Made by a program: the position numbers and the translations under genes
Part shown: positions 1-8,217 of the stretch, piece by piece
How the letters are laid out: every line of letters begins with the position of its first letter
Position numbering within the stretch: position 1 is the first letter of the stretch
The notes under the pieces: model-generated
What the model saw: only the letters and a program-made list of their open reading frames with translations
Told to the model about the DNA's origin: nothing
Database searches by the model: none
Assembly: GCA_937877565.1 (NCBI GenBank)
Contig: CALFJB010000035.1
Coordinates: forward strand, 148,627-212,626
Direction of reading: 5' to 3'
Length of the DNA: 64,000 nucleotides
Source of the DNA: an uncultured Selenomonadales bacterium
GTDB lineage: Bacteria; Bacillota; Negativicutes; Selenomonadales; Selenomonadaceae

Positions 1-2023
1 GTCTGCAATACAATCAAATTTAAAGTCGTTGAATTGTTTGGTACAATATTCCATAAATCGCCTTCGTGTTCCAAGTGGATAACCAATTTGTTACCTATCA
101 TATCAGCCAATGTACTTTGGCGGTTGCAAGTCATCAGCCACAAATTAACATTCGGACGTTTCAACAAAAGACTTGTCAAGTAAACAGATTCTTCAGTTGT
201 GCCGCTTTTTGAAAGAATTATAACCAAGTCGCCGCCGTGAATCATTCCCATATCGCCGTGAATTGCGGAATTTGTATGCAAAAAGCCAGCGTTCAATCCC
301 ATTGAAAGCATCGTGCCGACAAATTTTTCACATATCGGAACATTTTTGCCGAGTCCCGAAACAATAATTTTGTGTCCGCTTTTCAAAGTTTTTTCGCAAT
401 CGTCAAGCAAACTTTCAATTTGATAAGTTGAAATTGAGCGCAGGGAATTTTCTATGTAATTCATATTTGTTTCAAAGTAGCTATAAGCATTTTCCATTCT
501 CAAGGCGTCTTCAAGGCAATACAGACCAAAATAAAACGCGCCGCAAATTGAATCGTAATCTTCCCAAGCGTAAGTAGTCAAGGACAGCCAAATAATAGCC
601 AAAAGTAATTTCATTTGCCCTTTGGTAACTTCGCCGTCAAGCAGGCGGAAAAATTCTTCTTCCAACGCCTCCCAATTATTTGAGGCAATTTCAAGCGTAA
701 CTTCGTTTTCATTTATATCAAGGGTAAAACGTTTCAAGTTAAATTGATCGTAATTGCTGAAAAGCGAATAGTACAATTTTACCCAATCATAGGCAACGTC
801 GCCGAAAAGTTCGGTAGTACCGAAATAGCCGCGTGGATCAATTAACACCGGCTCGGTATCGTGCCGCAACATCATATTACTAAATGTGCAGTCGCCGTGA
901 ATCAATTTAAATTCTTTCGGCAGGTAACCCATAATTAAATCTTCGACGTGTTGACGATGATAAAAAATATTTCGGCAGACTTTGCCGTTAATTTTTACGT
1001 TTTTTTCATTTGCGAAGGGTACAAGCTCACGAACTTTTTTCAGCCTGTCAAAAGTTTTGTCAATGTAAGCCACGCGATAACTTTTTTCATCAGCGGGAAC
1101 GGATTCAAGGTTGTGTACTTCTCTAAGGCAGGAAATAATTTTGTCCAGAATAATTTTTTTCTGTTCGTTCGCAATGTAGGTGTACTCATAAATATTTTGC
1201 CCGTCAATCAATTCCATACAAAGCGGCTCATAGCTGTAAATTGTAGGGATATTTTTGAAATTCAATTTGCGAATGTTTTTGTACCACGCAATTTCACGGA
1301 CTGCCAAATTTTTGCCTTGTTCGTCAATTCCGTATTTAATGACTTTGTCGCCTTCAATATCAATTCTATTGAACGGGCGGCAACGCATTTTGGGAAGTTT
1401 GCTCCATTCGCTGTAAATTCCATATTCTTTTGTACCGTAAAGCGGCGATTCTTCAAATTCAAAATTTTTGGATTGTAACCAGCGGACAAATTCGCCCTCT
1501 TCAGGTAACACCCCCCCCCAGTCAGATTATTTTCAGATTGCAAAAGTAAATTTTTATCGTTGAAAATAAACATACCGGCGACGCCGTGATCGTTGCTTGC
1601 CTCTTCGATAAATTTTCCGTTGGAATAGCTCCAGCGGCAAGAAAAATCTTTTGAAATACCGATGACATTTTTATTTGTTTCGGGAATTTCATAATCTGAC
1701 GGCAAAATTAAATCGCACCAAATCAGCATAAATTTTTCATTTGGCGGAATTAAATTGAGTGCGTCGTTTAAGCCGGAGCAAGTACCTTTGTGTTTTGAGG
1801 CGTTGACAATTTCATAATCGACAGTGGCAAAAGTTTTCAAATATCTTTCGAGTACGTCAATTTTGTAATCGCCAATGACTATAAATTTTTTGTTCGGATA
1901 TTTTTTGAACAAATGAAAAATCATCGGCAGATTATTAACCGGCACTAACGCCTTAGGCTTATTCTTCGTCAAAAGCTCCATGCGACTTCCGCGCCCGCCG
2001 GCTTGAACAATTATATAATCCAA
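1..2023 (-). CDS. Nucleotidyltransferase / phosphotransferase / SIS-domain fusion, frame broken at a G9 run, 3' end beyond window
   Basis: Residues 1 to about 170 form a sugar-nucleotide type nucleotidyltransferase, with the glycine-rich AGGRGSRM loop near the N-terminus followed by NKPKALV. The frame then meets nine G residues. One extra G, or two fewer, joins it to a second frame that I checked codon by codon and found open from 1511 to position 1. That part carries an aminoglycoside/choline-kinase-like motif (LIHGDCTFSNMML, then LIDPRG) and a SIS domain (GHKIIVSGLGKNVP, then LSKSGTTEE). The likely role is synthesis of an activated sugar or phospho-sugar for a surface polysaccharide. As assembled, the frame ends in about 80 unrelated residues after the run. 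It may be phase-variable, a sequencing error or a new pseudogene. The start is behind a GGAGG-type site just upstream of 2023. Confidence 0.8.
1511..1519 (-). repeat. Mononucleotide run of nine G (coding strand) inside an ORF
   Basis: The plus strand shows nine consecutive C. Upstream and downstream coding frames differ by one base exactly here. Such long G/C runs are rare in this AT-rich window, and runs like this act as slipped-strand switches in phase-variable surface-glycan genes of other bacteria. Confidence 0.9.
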
Positions 2024-2097
2024 AATGTTCCCTCCTCTGTGATTTTAAAAAGTTTAAAGAAATATATCACTAAAGGGAAAAATTTTCAATCGTCAAA

Positions 2098-3639
2098 CTA
2101 TTTCTTTTCGAGTTCAGGGCGAATTTCATAATAATCTGATGGGTGCGCCGTAAATCCTTCCACATTCGGTTTCATTACGAAAGACATTTTCAAATTTGAG
2201 GCGTAAAATAAAGCGCAGTCGTCCAAAATGTATTGCGTCATTTTTACGGCAAGTGCCGAACGTTCAGCCGCGCCAAATGTATTGTGCAATTCGTTTTCAT
2301 ATTGGTTGACGTAATAATTATTATAATTGCCCGCGTTATCTACCGCGCCGTCGATAATGTGGCTTGTAAAATAATATTCGGGGTCGCCCGTCGGCGCAGT
2401 TACAATCGCCTTGCTGAAAATATCGTATTCGCCATTTTTCAAGAAAGTTTTATAGTTGTCAGTGGCGTTTACTTTTAAATCAATTCCAATCAGTTTTAAA
2501 TTCGCCTGTGCAGATTCTGCCAAAAGTGGCAATTCTTGCCGTGAAGTGTAAGTTAAATAGCGCAGTTCCAAATTTTTGCCGTCCTTGTCAACATAACCAT
2601 CGCCGTCGCTGTCAATCCAGCCGCTTTCAGCCAAAAGTTTTTTCGCTCCTTCTAAATCGTAAGAAACGGCTGTAACTGCATTGCCGCCAAAAGTTAAATT
2701 CGCCGGAAAAGGTCCAACTGCAGGCGTGCCGTTGCCGCTAAGTAAAACTTTTGTAAAATTTTCTTTGTCAATCGCCATTGAAATTGCCTTGCGAACGTTC
2801 AAATCTTGCAACGCGGGCGTATAAAAATTAAACGCGGCTTGATAAACTCTAGATGTATCAACTTGACTAAGTTTGTATTTGTCATTTTGGAAAAGTTGCA
2901 AACTGGAATACGGCAAGCCTTGTACCGCGTCAAGTTCGCCGTTTTGCATTGCCATTGTTAGAGTATCGCCGTCGGTTATACTTTTAATAAAAATTTTTTC
3001 AAGTTTCGGCTTGACTTCGCCCCAATAATTTTCATTCTTCGCAAGTTCAATTTCAGTATCTGAAACGTCAACCGCCTTATAAGGTCCCGTGCCAATAACA
3101 ATTCCATCATCAAAACCTGATTCAACGTCAATAATGCAACCGTAAGGATCGGAAAGATAATTCAACAGCGCGGGAAGTTTTTCGGTTGAATGAATTGTAA
3201 CATATTGCCCAACTGCCGCGATTGAGTCAATTTTTAAATCGTGCGGTGCGCGGTCGTGATTTTCTATCAAATGTTCCAAACATTTTTTGACTGCCGCGCC
3301 GTCAACTTTTTTGCCGTTGCTGAAAACTACGTTATCTTTGATTTTTATTTGAATTGTGAAGTCGTCCATTTGCTCAAAACTTTCAGCAATCCATGGCTCA
3401 AGTTGCATTTGTTCATTGAATTTGAATAGCGTTTCACCAATTCCGTAACGAATACAACTCCAGCCGCTGTAACTTTCGTGAGGATTCGTGCCGACGTTTT
3501 CCATTGCCACGCCGTAAGCTACCGTTCCATAAGTGAAAGTTGTTTTATCTTCAGCCGCTTGATTATTTCCACCGCCATTTCCACAACCTGTAAATAAAAT
3601 TCCTGTTGATAGAATCGCCGCCAAAAGTTTTTTTTGCAT
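2098..3639 (-). CDS. ABC transporter substrate-binding lipoprotein, family 5 (peptide/nickel type)
   Basis: A 513-residue extracytoplasmic solute-binding protein. It has a signal peptide ending in a lipobox (LFTGC, Cys19), then a glycine/asparagine linker. The body matches the SBP family 5 fold, with GTNPHESYSGW near the N-terminus, LEPWIAESFE, and VRKAISMAIDKENF in the middle. The NPHESYSGW stretch is reminiscent of nickel/metallophore binding proteins (NikA type), but the substrate cannot be fixed from sequence alone. It follows two permease genes on the same strand, separated from them by a repeat element. No ATPase genes are next to it. The start has a GGAGG site at the usual distance. 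Confidence 0.85.
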   Translation of the reverse strand: MQKKLLAAILSTGILFTGCGNGGGNNQAAEDKTTFTYGTVAYGVAMENVGTNPHESYSGWSCIRYGIGETLFKFNEQMQLEPWIAESFEQMDDFTIQIKIKDNVVFSNGKKVDGAAVKKCLEHLIENHDRAPHDLKIDSIAAVGQYVTIHSTEKLPALLNYLSDPYGCIIDVESGFDDGIVIGTGPYKAVDVSDTEIELAKNENYWGEVKPKLEKIFIKSITDGDTLTMAMQNGELDAVQGLPYSSLQLFQNDKYKLSQVDTSRVYQAAFNFYTPALQDLNVRKAISMAIDKENFTKVLLSGNGTPAVGPFPANLTFGGNAVTAVSYDLEGAKKLLAESGWIDSDGDGYVDKDGKNLELRYLTYTSRQELPLLAESAQANLKLIGIDLKVNATDNYKTFLKNGEYDIFSKAIVTAPTGDPEYYFTSHIIDGAVDNAGNYNNYYVNQYENELHNTFGAAERSALAVKMTQYILDDCALFYASNLKMSFVMKPNVEGFTAHPSDYYEIRPELEKK

Positions 3640-3662
3640 TTTTAAACCTCCAATTAATTTTT

Positions 3663-3933
3663 TTACTTTATAGGTACTTTTCTTTTCCAGAGCATGCGCG
3701 GTTGCGTTAGCATGCGCGGTGTGGCGCGCTCTTTAGCGGCGTGCTCTTTAGCGAAAGGAGCAACGCTCCTACTCGTCGCATTGCAAGTACCAAAAGAAAG
3801 TGCTCTTTTTGCCCGTCCGCCGCTAAGGTGTAGCACGCTCCTAGTAGGTGTGCCGCCAGAGGCGGCGCGTAGTTTACCGCACGCGCCATCTTTACTGTAA
3901 ATTGGCGGCACAGGACGGGCTTTTTTAACGTTT
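3663..3933. repeat. Composite hairpin repeat between permease and binding-protein genes
   Basis: A GC-rich block at 3811-3920 begins and ends with GCCCGTC/GACGGGC inverted ends and is closely matched, in reverse orientation, at 58006-58115. Beside it lies the pyrimidine-rich tail hairpin found at several other junctions (GTACTTTTCTTTTCC, then CAAGTACCAAAAGAAAG), here expanded by short GCATGCGCGGT and CTCTTTAGCG duplications. Short ORFs inside it are artefacts of GC richness. Confidence 0.85.
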
Positions 3934-4737
3934 CTATAATTTGTTTTTAGTGTCCAAAACATCGCGCAATTTATCGCCCAATAGATTAAATATTGCAACC
4001 GTCAAAAAAATTGCAAAGCCCGGCGCAAGTATCACCCATGACGCAGTTTGCAACATTGAGCGCCCGTTATTCATCATTGCGCCCCATTCCGCAGTTGGCG
4101 GTTGCGCTCCCAATCCCAAAAATGACAACCCCGCTAATTCCATTATAATTGTACCAATATCTAACGCCGCCGTTACTAAAATTGGTCCCGCAATATTCGG
4201 CAATACGTGACAAAATAAAATTCCCGCTGAAGTTGTTCCCGCCATTTTCGCCGCGTCGATATATGGCAAATTGCGAATTGTTAAAGCCAAGCCGCGTGAA
4301 ATTCTGGCGTACTTTGTCCAGCCAATTACAGCCAACGCCAACGCCGCGTTAAAAAGTCCGCCGCCCAATGCTCCTGCCGCCGCTACTGCAAAAACCATTT
4401 GCGGAAATGCTAAAAATATATCTGAAATTCTCATTAAAATTGTATCCAATTTTCCGCCGCTGAATCCGCAAATTGCGCCTATTAAACTACCAACAACCGA
4501 AATTGTCAATAGCAATAAAAGTGCCGCGCAAAGTGTAGTTTGACTTCCCATTATTACCCGTGACAAAACGTCGCGCCCGTATCTGTCAGTCCCCAATAAA
4601 TTTACAGAATTTGGCGGCGTCAATGCTCCTTCCAAATCTTGCACGTAGGGATCAAACGGCGTTAAAAATTCGGCGAAAATCGCAACAAATATTAAACTTC
4701 CCGCCAATATCAAATACGGCAACAATTTTTTATTCAT
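3934..4737 (-). CDS. ABC transporter permease (NikC/OppC-like)
   Basis: A 267-residue inner-membrane permease of the dipeptide/oligopeptide/nickel family. The N-terminus has one membrane segment followed by the conserved LLGTDRYGRDVLSRVI motif typical of OppC/NikC proteins. The binding-protein-dependent transport signature is around residues 150-200, and there are about six hydrophobic segments overall. Its start overlaps the end of the upstream permease gene by 8 bases, so the two are translated together. It should pair with that permease to form the membrane channel for the lipoprotein encoded at 2098-3639. The matching ATPases are not in the window. Confidence 0.9.
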   Translation of the reverse strand: MNKKLLPYLILAGSLIFVAIFAEFLTPFDPYVQDLEGALTPPNSVNLLGTDRYGRDVLSRVIMGSQTTLCAALLLLLTISVVGSLIGAICGFSGGKLDTILMRISDIFLAFPQMVFAVAAAGALGGGLFNAALALAVIGWTKYARISRGLALTIRNLPYIDAAKMAGTTSAGILFCHVLPNIAGPILVTAALDIGTIIMELAGLSFLGLGAQPPTAEWGAMMNNGRSMLQTASWVILAPGFAIFLTVAIFNLLGDKLRDVLDTKNKL

Positions 4738-5644
4738 AACGCACTCTCGGATCTAAAAATTTGTAAAGTAAATCAGCCGTCAAATTCACAAGCACATAAA
4801 TTATCGCCATCCAAACAACGTAAGCTTGAATTAGTGGATAATCACGCATTAAAATTGCGTCAATCGCCATTTTCCCCACGCCGTCCCACATAAAAATAGT
4901 CTCAACAATCACCGTTCCTCCAAGTAAATTGCCAATCGACAACGCAAGCAAAGTTATTATCATAATCAACGCGGACGGCAAAACGCTTTTTGTTAAAATT
5001 GTAAATTCGCTGACACCGCGTGAACGTGCGCCAATTACGTATGGTTTTTCTAATTCTTCCAAAACAACTGCGCGAATTTGCCGCGTATATTTTGCGCCCA
5101 TTGCGATTGTTAAAGTTAGCGCGGGCATTATGATATTGTCGCCGATTATTGGCAACAGATTTAATTTCAACGCCAAAAAATATATCAGCAGCAATCCTAC
5201 AAAAAAATTCGGCAGAGAATTTCCAACGAAACTGAAAAATCTTATGGCGTAGTCGATAAATTTATTTTGGTTTACGGCTGAAATAATTCCCAGCGGCGTT
5301 GCAATAAAAATCGTCAGCAAAATTGAAACCGTCATAAGTTGAAAAGTTGCCGGTAATTTTTCTGCAAAAGTTTCAAAAACTAATTTGCCGCTGATAAATG
5401 AACGCCCCATATCGCCCGTTAAAACGCCTGTGAGCCAATTTCCGTACTGCACGATAAAAGGTTCATCAAGTCCGAGTTCAGCGCGTTTAGCGGCTTTTAC
5501 GGCGTCAGAAACGCTGCCTGAATGTTCGTACATAAAATCTACCGCGTCAATCGCTGAAAATTGCATCATTGCGAAAGTTAAAAAAGTTATCCCAAATAAA
5601 ATTGGTACGAGCTGAATCAATCGTTCAAAAATATATTTTCTCAA
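4730..5644 (-). CDS. ABC transporter permease (NikB/OppB-like)
   Basis: A 304-residue permease beginning MRKYIFERLIQLVPILFGIT, the standard N-terminal membrane segment of OppB/NikB proteins, followed by a long extracytoplasmic loop (about residues 30-95) and five further hydrophobic segments. The transport signature lies around GARSRGVSEFTIL (residues 206-218). It uses a TTG start behind a GGGGAG site. It is the first gene of the importer operon, running right to left with NikC-like permease and then the binding protein. Function follows from family membership; the substrate is unknown. Confidence 0.9.
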   Translation of the reverse strand: MRKYIFERLIQLVPILFGITFLTFAMMQFSAIDAVDFMYEHSGSVSDAVKAAKRAELGLDEPFIVQYGNWLTGVLTGDMGRSFISGKLVFETFAEKLPATFQLMTVSILLTIFIATPLGIISAVNQNKFIDYAIRFFSFVGNSLPNFFVGLLLIYFLALKLNLLPIIGDNIIMPALTLTIAMGAKYTRQIRAVVLEELEKPYVIGARSRGVSEFTILTKSVLPSALIMIITLLALSIGNLLGGTVIVETIFMWDGVGKMAIDAILMRDYPLIQAYVVWMAIIYVLVNLTADLLYKFLDPRVRYE

Positions 5645-5731
5645 AAAAATCTCCCCTAAAATCTACACAGAAATTTTAATTTAGAAAATTTGAAAATGTA
5701 AGCCGCGCAGGGGGATTTTTTTCACAGAATA

Positions 5732-5740
5732 TGTTATAAT
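5732..5740 (+). promoter_or_regulatory. Extended -10 promoter of exonuclease gene
   Basis: TGTTATAAT forms a consensus extended -10 element. It lies 27 bases before the start codon at 5767, with a TGGAGG ribosome binding site in between. No good -35 hexamer is visible, as is usual for extended -10 promoters. Confidence 0.6.
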
Positions 5741-5766
5741 GTCAAAAAAATTTTCTGGAGGTTAAA

Positions 5767-6420
5767 ATGGTTCATATAGTAATTGATCTTGAAATGAATC
5801 CAATTCGCCGCACCTTGAAGGATATTCGCAAATTTTTACAAGATGAAGTGATTGAATTTGGCGCAGTGAAACTTGATGAAAATTATCTTCCAATCGAAGA
5901 GTTTCAATGTTACGTGCGCCCTGAATTTAGCGAAATTACCGCGCACATTACAAGATTAACCGGAATTACAAATGAAACCGTCGCCGACAAAAATACTTTT
6001 GAAATTGAATTTCAGAAATTTTTTGAGTGGATCGGCGGCTGGGATATGAAAATTTATTCGTGGAGTGCGTCAGATATTAAGCAACTCAAAAACGAATGTT
6101 CCTACAAGTTGCCGAAATTTGACATTAACAGATTGGAAAGCCAATGGATTGACGTTCAAAAAGAATTCGATGAAAGAATTGGACTTCGCAACAATCTTTC
6201 TTTAAAGTATGCAGTTGGCGCAATGAACCGCGATTTTGAGGGAACGGCTCATACTGCACTTGCAGACGCTAAAAATACTGCGGCAATTTTGTCGCTCCTT
6301 CAAGATGACGAAGCATTTTTCAAAACAATGCAACCTGTCATTGATATGTTAAAGCCAAAAGAACTTTCGCAATCAATAGGCGATTTATTCCCTGAACTTT
6401 CAAATTTCAAGTTCGATTAA
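5767..6420 (+). CDS. 3'-5' exonuclease, DEDDh family
   Basis: A 217-residue protein with the three DEDDh exonuclease motifs: ExoI VIDLEMN (D7, E9), ExoII around HITRLTGITNETV (residues 59-71), and ExoIII HTALADAKNTA (residues 157-167) with the His-x4-Asp arrangement. This makes it a DnaQ/RNase T superfamily exonuclease acting on DNA or RNA ends. It resembles the stand-alone KapD/ERI-1-like group more than the polymerase III epsilon subunit. It is transcribed alone, with its own promoter, a strong TGGAGG site and a terminator immediately after it. The true substrate cannot be deduced. Confidence 0.85.
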   Translation: MVHIVIDLEMNPIRRTLKDIRKFLQDEVIEFGAVKLDENYLPIEEFQCYVRPEFSEITAHITRLTGITNETVADKNTFEIEFQKFFEWIGGWDMKIYSWSASDIKQLKNECSYKLPKFDINRLESQWIDVQKEFDERIGLRNNLSLKYAVGAMNRDFEGTAHTALADAKNTAAILSLLQDDEAFFKTMQPVIDMLKPKELSQSIGDLFPELSNFKFD

Positions 6421-6438
6421 AAAACGGCAAAAAAAATT

Positions 6439-6465
6439 TCCACCTAATTTAGGTGGATTTTTTTT
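6439..6465. terminator. Bidirectional intrinsic terminator
   Basis: The 7-bp stem TCCACCT/AGGTGGA with a five-base AATTT loop is flanked by A and T runs on both sides. It sits between the convergent exonuclease gene and the small proline-rich protein gene. Confidence 0.85.
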
Positions 6466-6799
6466 ATTCAACTTTTTCCGTTTCTACTTTTTCAGGCTTT
6501 ACTTTTTCAGGTTTTACTTCCTGCGGTCGTTTTTCTTCAGGTTTTACTTCTTTTGGTGGATCTTTTGGGCGTGGCGGAGCCTTTGCCGGAGGGGGTTTAG
6601 GTGTAACGGATTGTCGGAATTTTTCCCAAAATTCGCGCTTGCGTTCCGCACTTTCTTTATCACTTGCACTTGTTGTTTCCTCGTTATGATAAAAGATAAT
6701 TTCGTTACTTTGAGCAAAAGAAAGACCGGCGTTTAGAAGTACAATCCCTGAAATTATTGCAGTTATTATTTTTTTAGCCGGACGTTTCATTTCATTCAA
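6464..6799 (-). CDS. Small exported Lys/Pro/Glu-rich protein
   Basis: A 111-residue protein of unknown function. A lysine-rich start and hydrophobic segment (IITAIISGIVLLNAGLSFA) form a likely cleavable signal peptide. The mature part is highly charged. Its C-terminal half is a low-complexity run of P, K and E with degenerate VKPEK/VETEK repeats, a type seen in periplasmic spacers or cell-wall-contacting proteins. It lies next to a second proline-rich exported protein on the same strand. I recognise no enzymatic domain. Confidence 0.65.
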   Translation of the reverse strand: MNEMKRPAKKIITAIISGIVLLNAGLSFAQSNEIIFYHNEETTSASDKESAERKREFWEKFRQSVTPKPPPAKAPPRPKDPPKEVKPEEKRPQEVKPEKVKPEKVETEKVE

Positions 6800-6836
6800 T
6801 CCTTTAATTTAAAATTTCAATTAACTCCAATAAAAT

Positions 6837-7199
6837 TTACCAGCCATGCGGTGGCGGTGGGTAATGTCCCGGTGGATGTGGTGGATAATGACCTGGATGA
6901 TGTCCGGGCGGCGGTGGAGGTGGCGGCGGTGGTGGATAACGTCTATCACGATCACGACCCCACGGATCCGGAGGAGGCGGCGGAGGTGGCGGCGGCGGGA
7001 ATGCTCCCGGTGGTGGATATCTTCGATTGTGTCTAAATCCCAATTCGTCAGTTTGAATTGAATCTGTATTTAAATCTGTAACTGCTGAAATTTCAGTAGT
7101 GTTGGTAATTTCAGACGCTTCTACAGCGTTGCAATTTGCAACTACGAAAGACCCGCAAATTAAAAATGCGGCTAAACTTCTTGCGAATTTCATTTTCAA
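6837..7199 (-). CDS. Exported polyproline/His/Gly-rich protein
   Basis: A 120-residue protein with a signal peptide (RSLAAFLICGSFVVANC, with alanine/glutamate-rich sequence after it), a short acidic/threonine region, and then a C-terminal half dominated by two runs of ten prolines separated by DPWGRDRDRRY. It ends in PGHYPPHPPGHYPPPPHGW-like repeats. The shadow frames are also open because the DNA is repetitive (GGTGGCGG units). Ribosomes should need EF-P to translate it. A role in the periplasm or envelope is inference only. The reading frame is supported by the signal peptide and ribosome binding site, not by a recognised family. Confidence 0.65.
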   Translation of the reverse strand: MKMKFARSLAAFLICGSFVVANCNAVEASEITNTTEISAVTDLNTDSIQTDELGFRHNRRYPPPGAFPPPPPPPPPPDPWGRDRDRRYPPPPPPPPPPGHHPGHYPPHPPGHYPPPPHGW

Positions 7200-7278
7200 A
7201 ACCGCCTTTCTTTAAAAGTTTTGTTGCACTGATTGTATAAAATTTTTTGGCGGTTGTCATTAGAGGAAGATTAAATTT

Positions 7279-7611
7279 TTAAACTATGAACTTGTAATAA
7301 ATTTCAAGTCCAAACAAAATTATTGCACAAATCATCGCAATTAGGCTGATTCTGTCAACCAAATTTTCTTGCGTTTCATTTAAATTGGCGTGGCGTCTGA
7401 TGTAAGTTGAACCAAGCGAAACTATCAACGCCGAATAAAGGGCGCGGTTTATGTTGTCAAAATTCGACCAGCCGACTATCAAAAAAAATATTGTCAGCAA
7501 CAAAATTGCCACTAACCAATAATCTTTGCCGACTTTTTCAGGCGGCGGCGCAGTTGTTTTTTTCTGTTTTGGATTTAATTTTTTAAAAATTTTTCTATGT
7601 ATCGACGCCAT
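7279..7611 (-). CDS. Small membrane protein, unknown function
   Basis: A 110-residue protein with a basic, proline-containing N-terminus (residues 1-28) and three likely hydrophobic helices: YWLVAILLLTIFFLIVGW, a moderately hydrophobic ALYSALIVSLGSTYI, and ISLIAMICAIILFGLEIYY. I do not recognise the family. It starts 4 bases after the end of the upstream isochorismatase-like gene, so the two are probably cotranscribed. Confidence 0.7.
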   Translation of the reverse strand: MASIHRKIFKKLNPKQKKTTAPPPEKVGKDYWLVAILLLTIFFLIVGWSNFDNINRALYSALIVSLGSTYIRRHANLNETQENLVDRISLIAMICAIILFGLEIYYKFIV

Positions 7612-7615
7612 AAAA

Positions 7616-8146
7616 TCAACCTTCCAAGTTATAAATTTTGCATTGGCAATTTTTCATAACGTCCAACGCTTTTTGATGATTTTCCGGCGTAGTACCTGCG
7701 CAACAAGCCGCGTCAACTGAAACTAATTGTTCGGGATAAAACGCCTTGAGTAAAAGCGCGTTCGATACTACGCAAATATCGGTACAAACGCCGACAAATT
7801 CAACTTCTTCATAAGGTTTTAAAAGTGAAGGCAAGCGCGTTGAGCCGAACGCTTTTTTCTCAACAACAATTCTTGACTGCGGAATAAATTTTTGAAGTTC
7901 GGGGACAATTTCCCAACCTTCAGTATTTTTAATGCAGTGTTCAACCGGCAAAAATTTTCCTTCCTGCGTTTGAAGATAATCCTCTTTGTGCGTGTCCTGC
8001 GTAAAAATAATATCGTACAAATCTTTTTCGACAGCATTTTCAAGTTTTTCAACAAGGCGCGGTAACATTTCTTGCGCCTCCTTTGTACCGAGTGAACCCG
8101 TTACAAAATCATTTTGCATATCGACAACGATTAAAGCCTTTGCCAT
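7616..8146 (-). CDS. Isochorismatase-family cysteine hydrolase, nicotinamidase-like
   Basis: A 176-residue protein carrying the cysteine hydrolase triad: Asp in VVDMQNDF (D8 region), Lys in VVEKKAFGS and Cys in GVCTDICV. TQDTHKEDY supplies a DxH pair of the kind that binds metal in nicotinamidases, and FLPVEHCIKNTEGWEI resembles the PncA substrate loop. The best guess is hydrolysis of nicotinamide to nicotinate in NAD salvage, though other amide substrates are possible. Length and motif order fit the family. It is preceded by a short CTAAAACCTA-type repeat and followed at once by a small membrane protein gene. Confidence 0.8.
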   Translation of the reverse strand: MAKALIVVDMQNDFVTGSLGTKEAQEMLPRLVEKLENAVEKDLYDIIFTQDTHKEDYLQTQEGKFLPVEHCIKNTEGWEIVPELQKFIPQSRIVVEKKAFGSTRLPSLLKPYEEVEFVGVCTDICVVSNALLLKAFYPEQLVSVDAACCAGTTPENHQKALDVMKNCQCKIYNLEG

Positions 8147-8164
8147 TTTTATTTCTCCTTTCGT

Positions 8165-8217
8165 TTTAGGTTTCAGATTTTAAAACCTAACCGCTAAAAC
8201 CTAAAACCTAATCCCTA
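8165..8217. repeat. CTAAAACCTA-type short repeat cluster
   Basis: Several near-copies of AAACCTAA/CTAAAACCTA occur in tandem (TTTTAGG at the left edge, then AAAACCTAACCGCTAAAACC and further units) between the nicotinamidase-like and esterase genes. Related clusters are at 11000-11034, 26241-26304 and 30687-30718. The right edge overlaps the last codons of the esterase gene. Confidence 0.8.

Noticed and set aside
948..1478. A 176-residue plus-strand open frame
   Set aside because: Antisense to the verified minus-strand kinase/SIS reading frame; phenylalanine/asparagine-rich shadow with no ribosome binding site.
3694..3998. Short ORFs within the GC-rich repeat, on both strands, and their copies at 57990-58203
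   Set aside because: They arise from a stop-poor repeat that appears twice in opposite orientation; no ribosome binding sites and no coding bias.
6453..6689. Plus-strand Ser/Phe/Gly-rich frame opposite the small proline-rich gene
   Set aside because: Antisense of low-complexity DNA; the minus-strand frame has signal peptide and ribosome site.
6846..7061. Trp/Arg-rich plus-strand frames over the polyproline gene
   Set aside because: Antisense of CCN repeats; composition is implausible for a protein.
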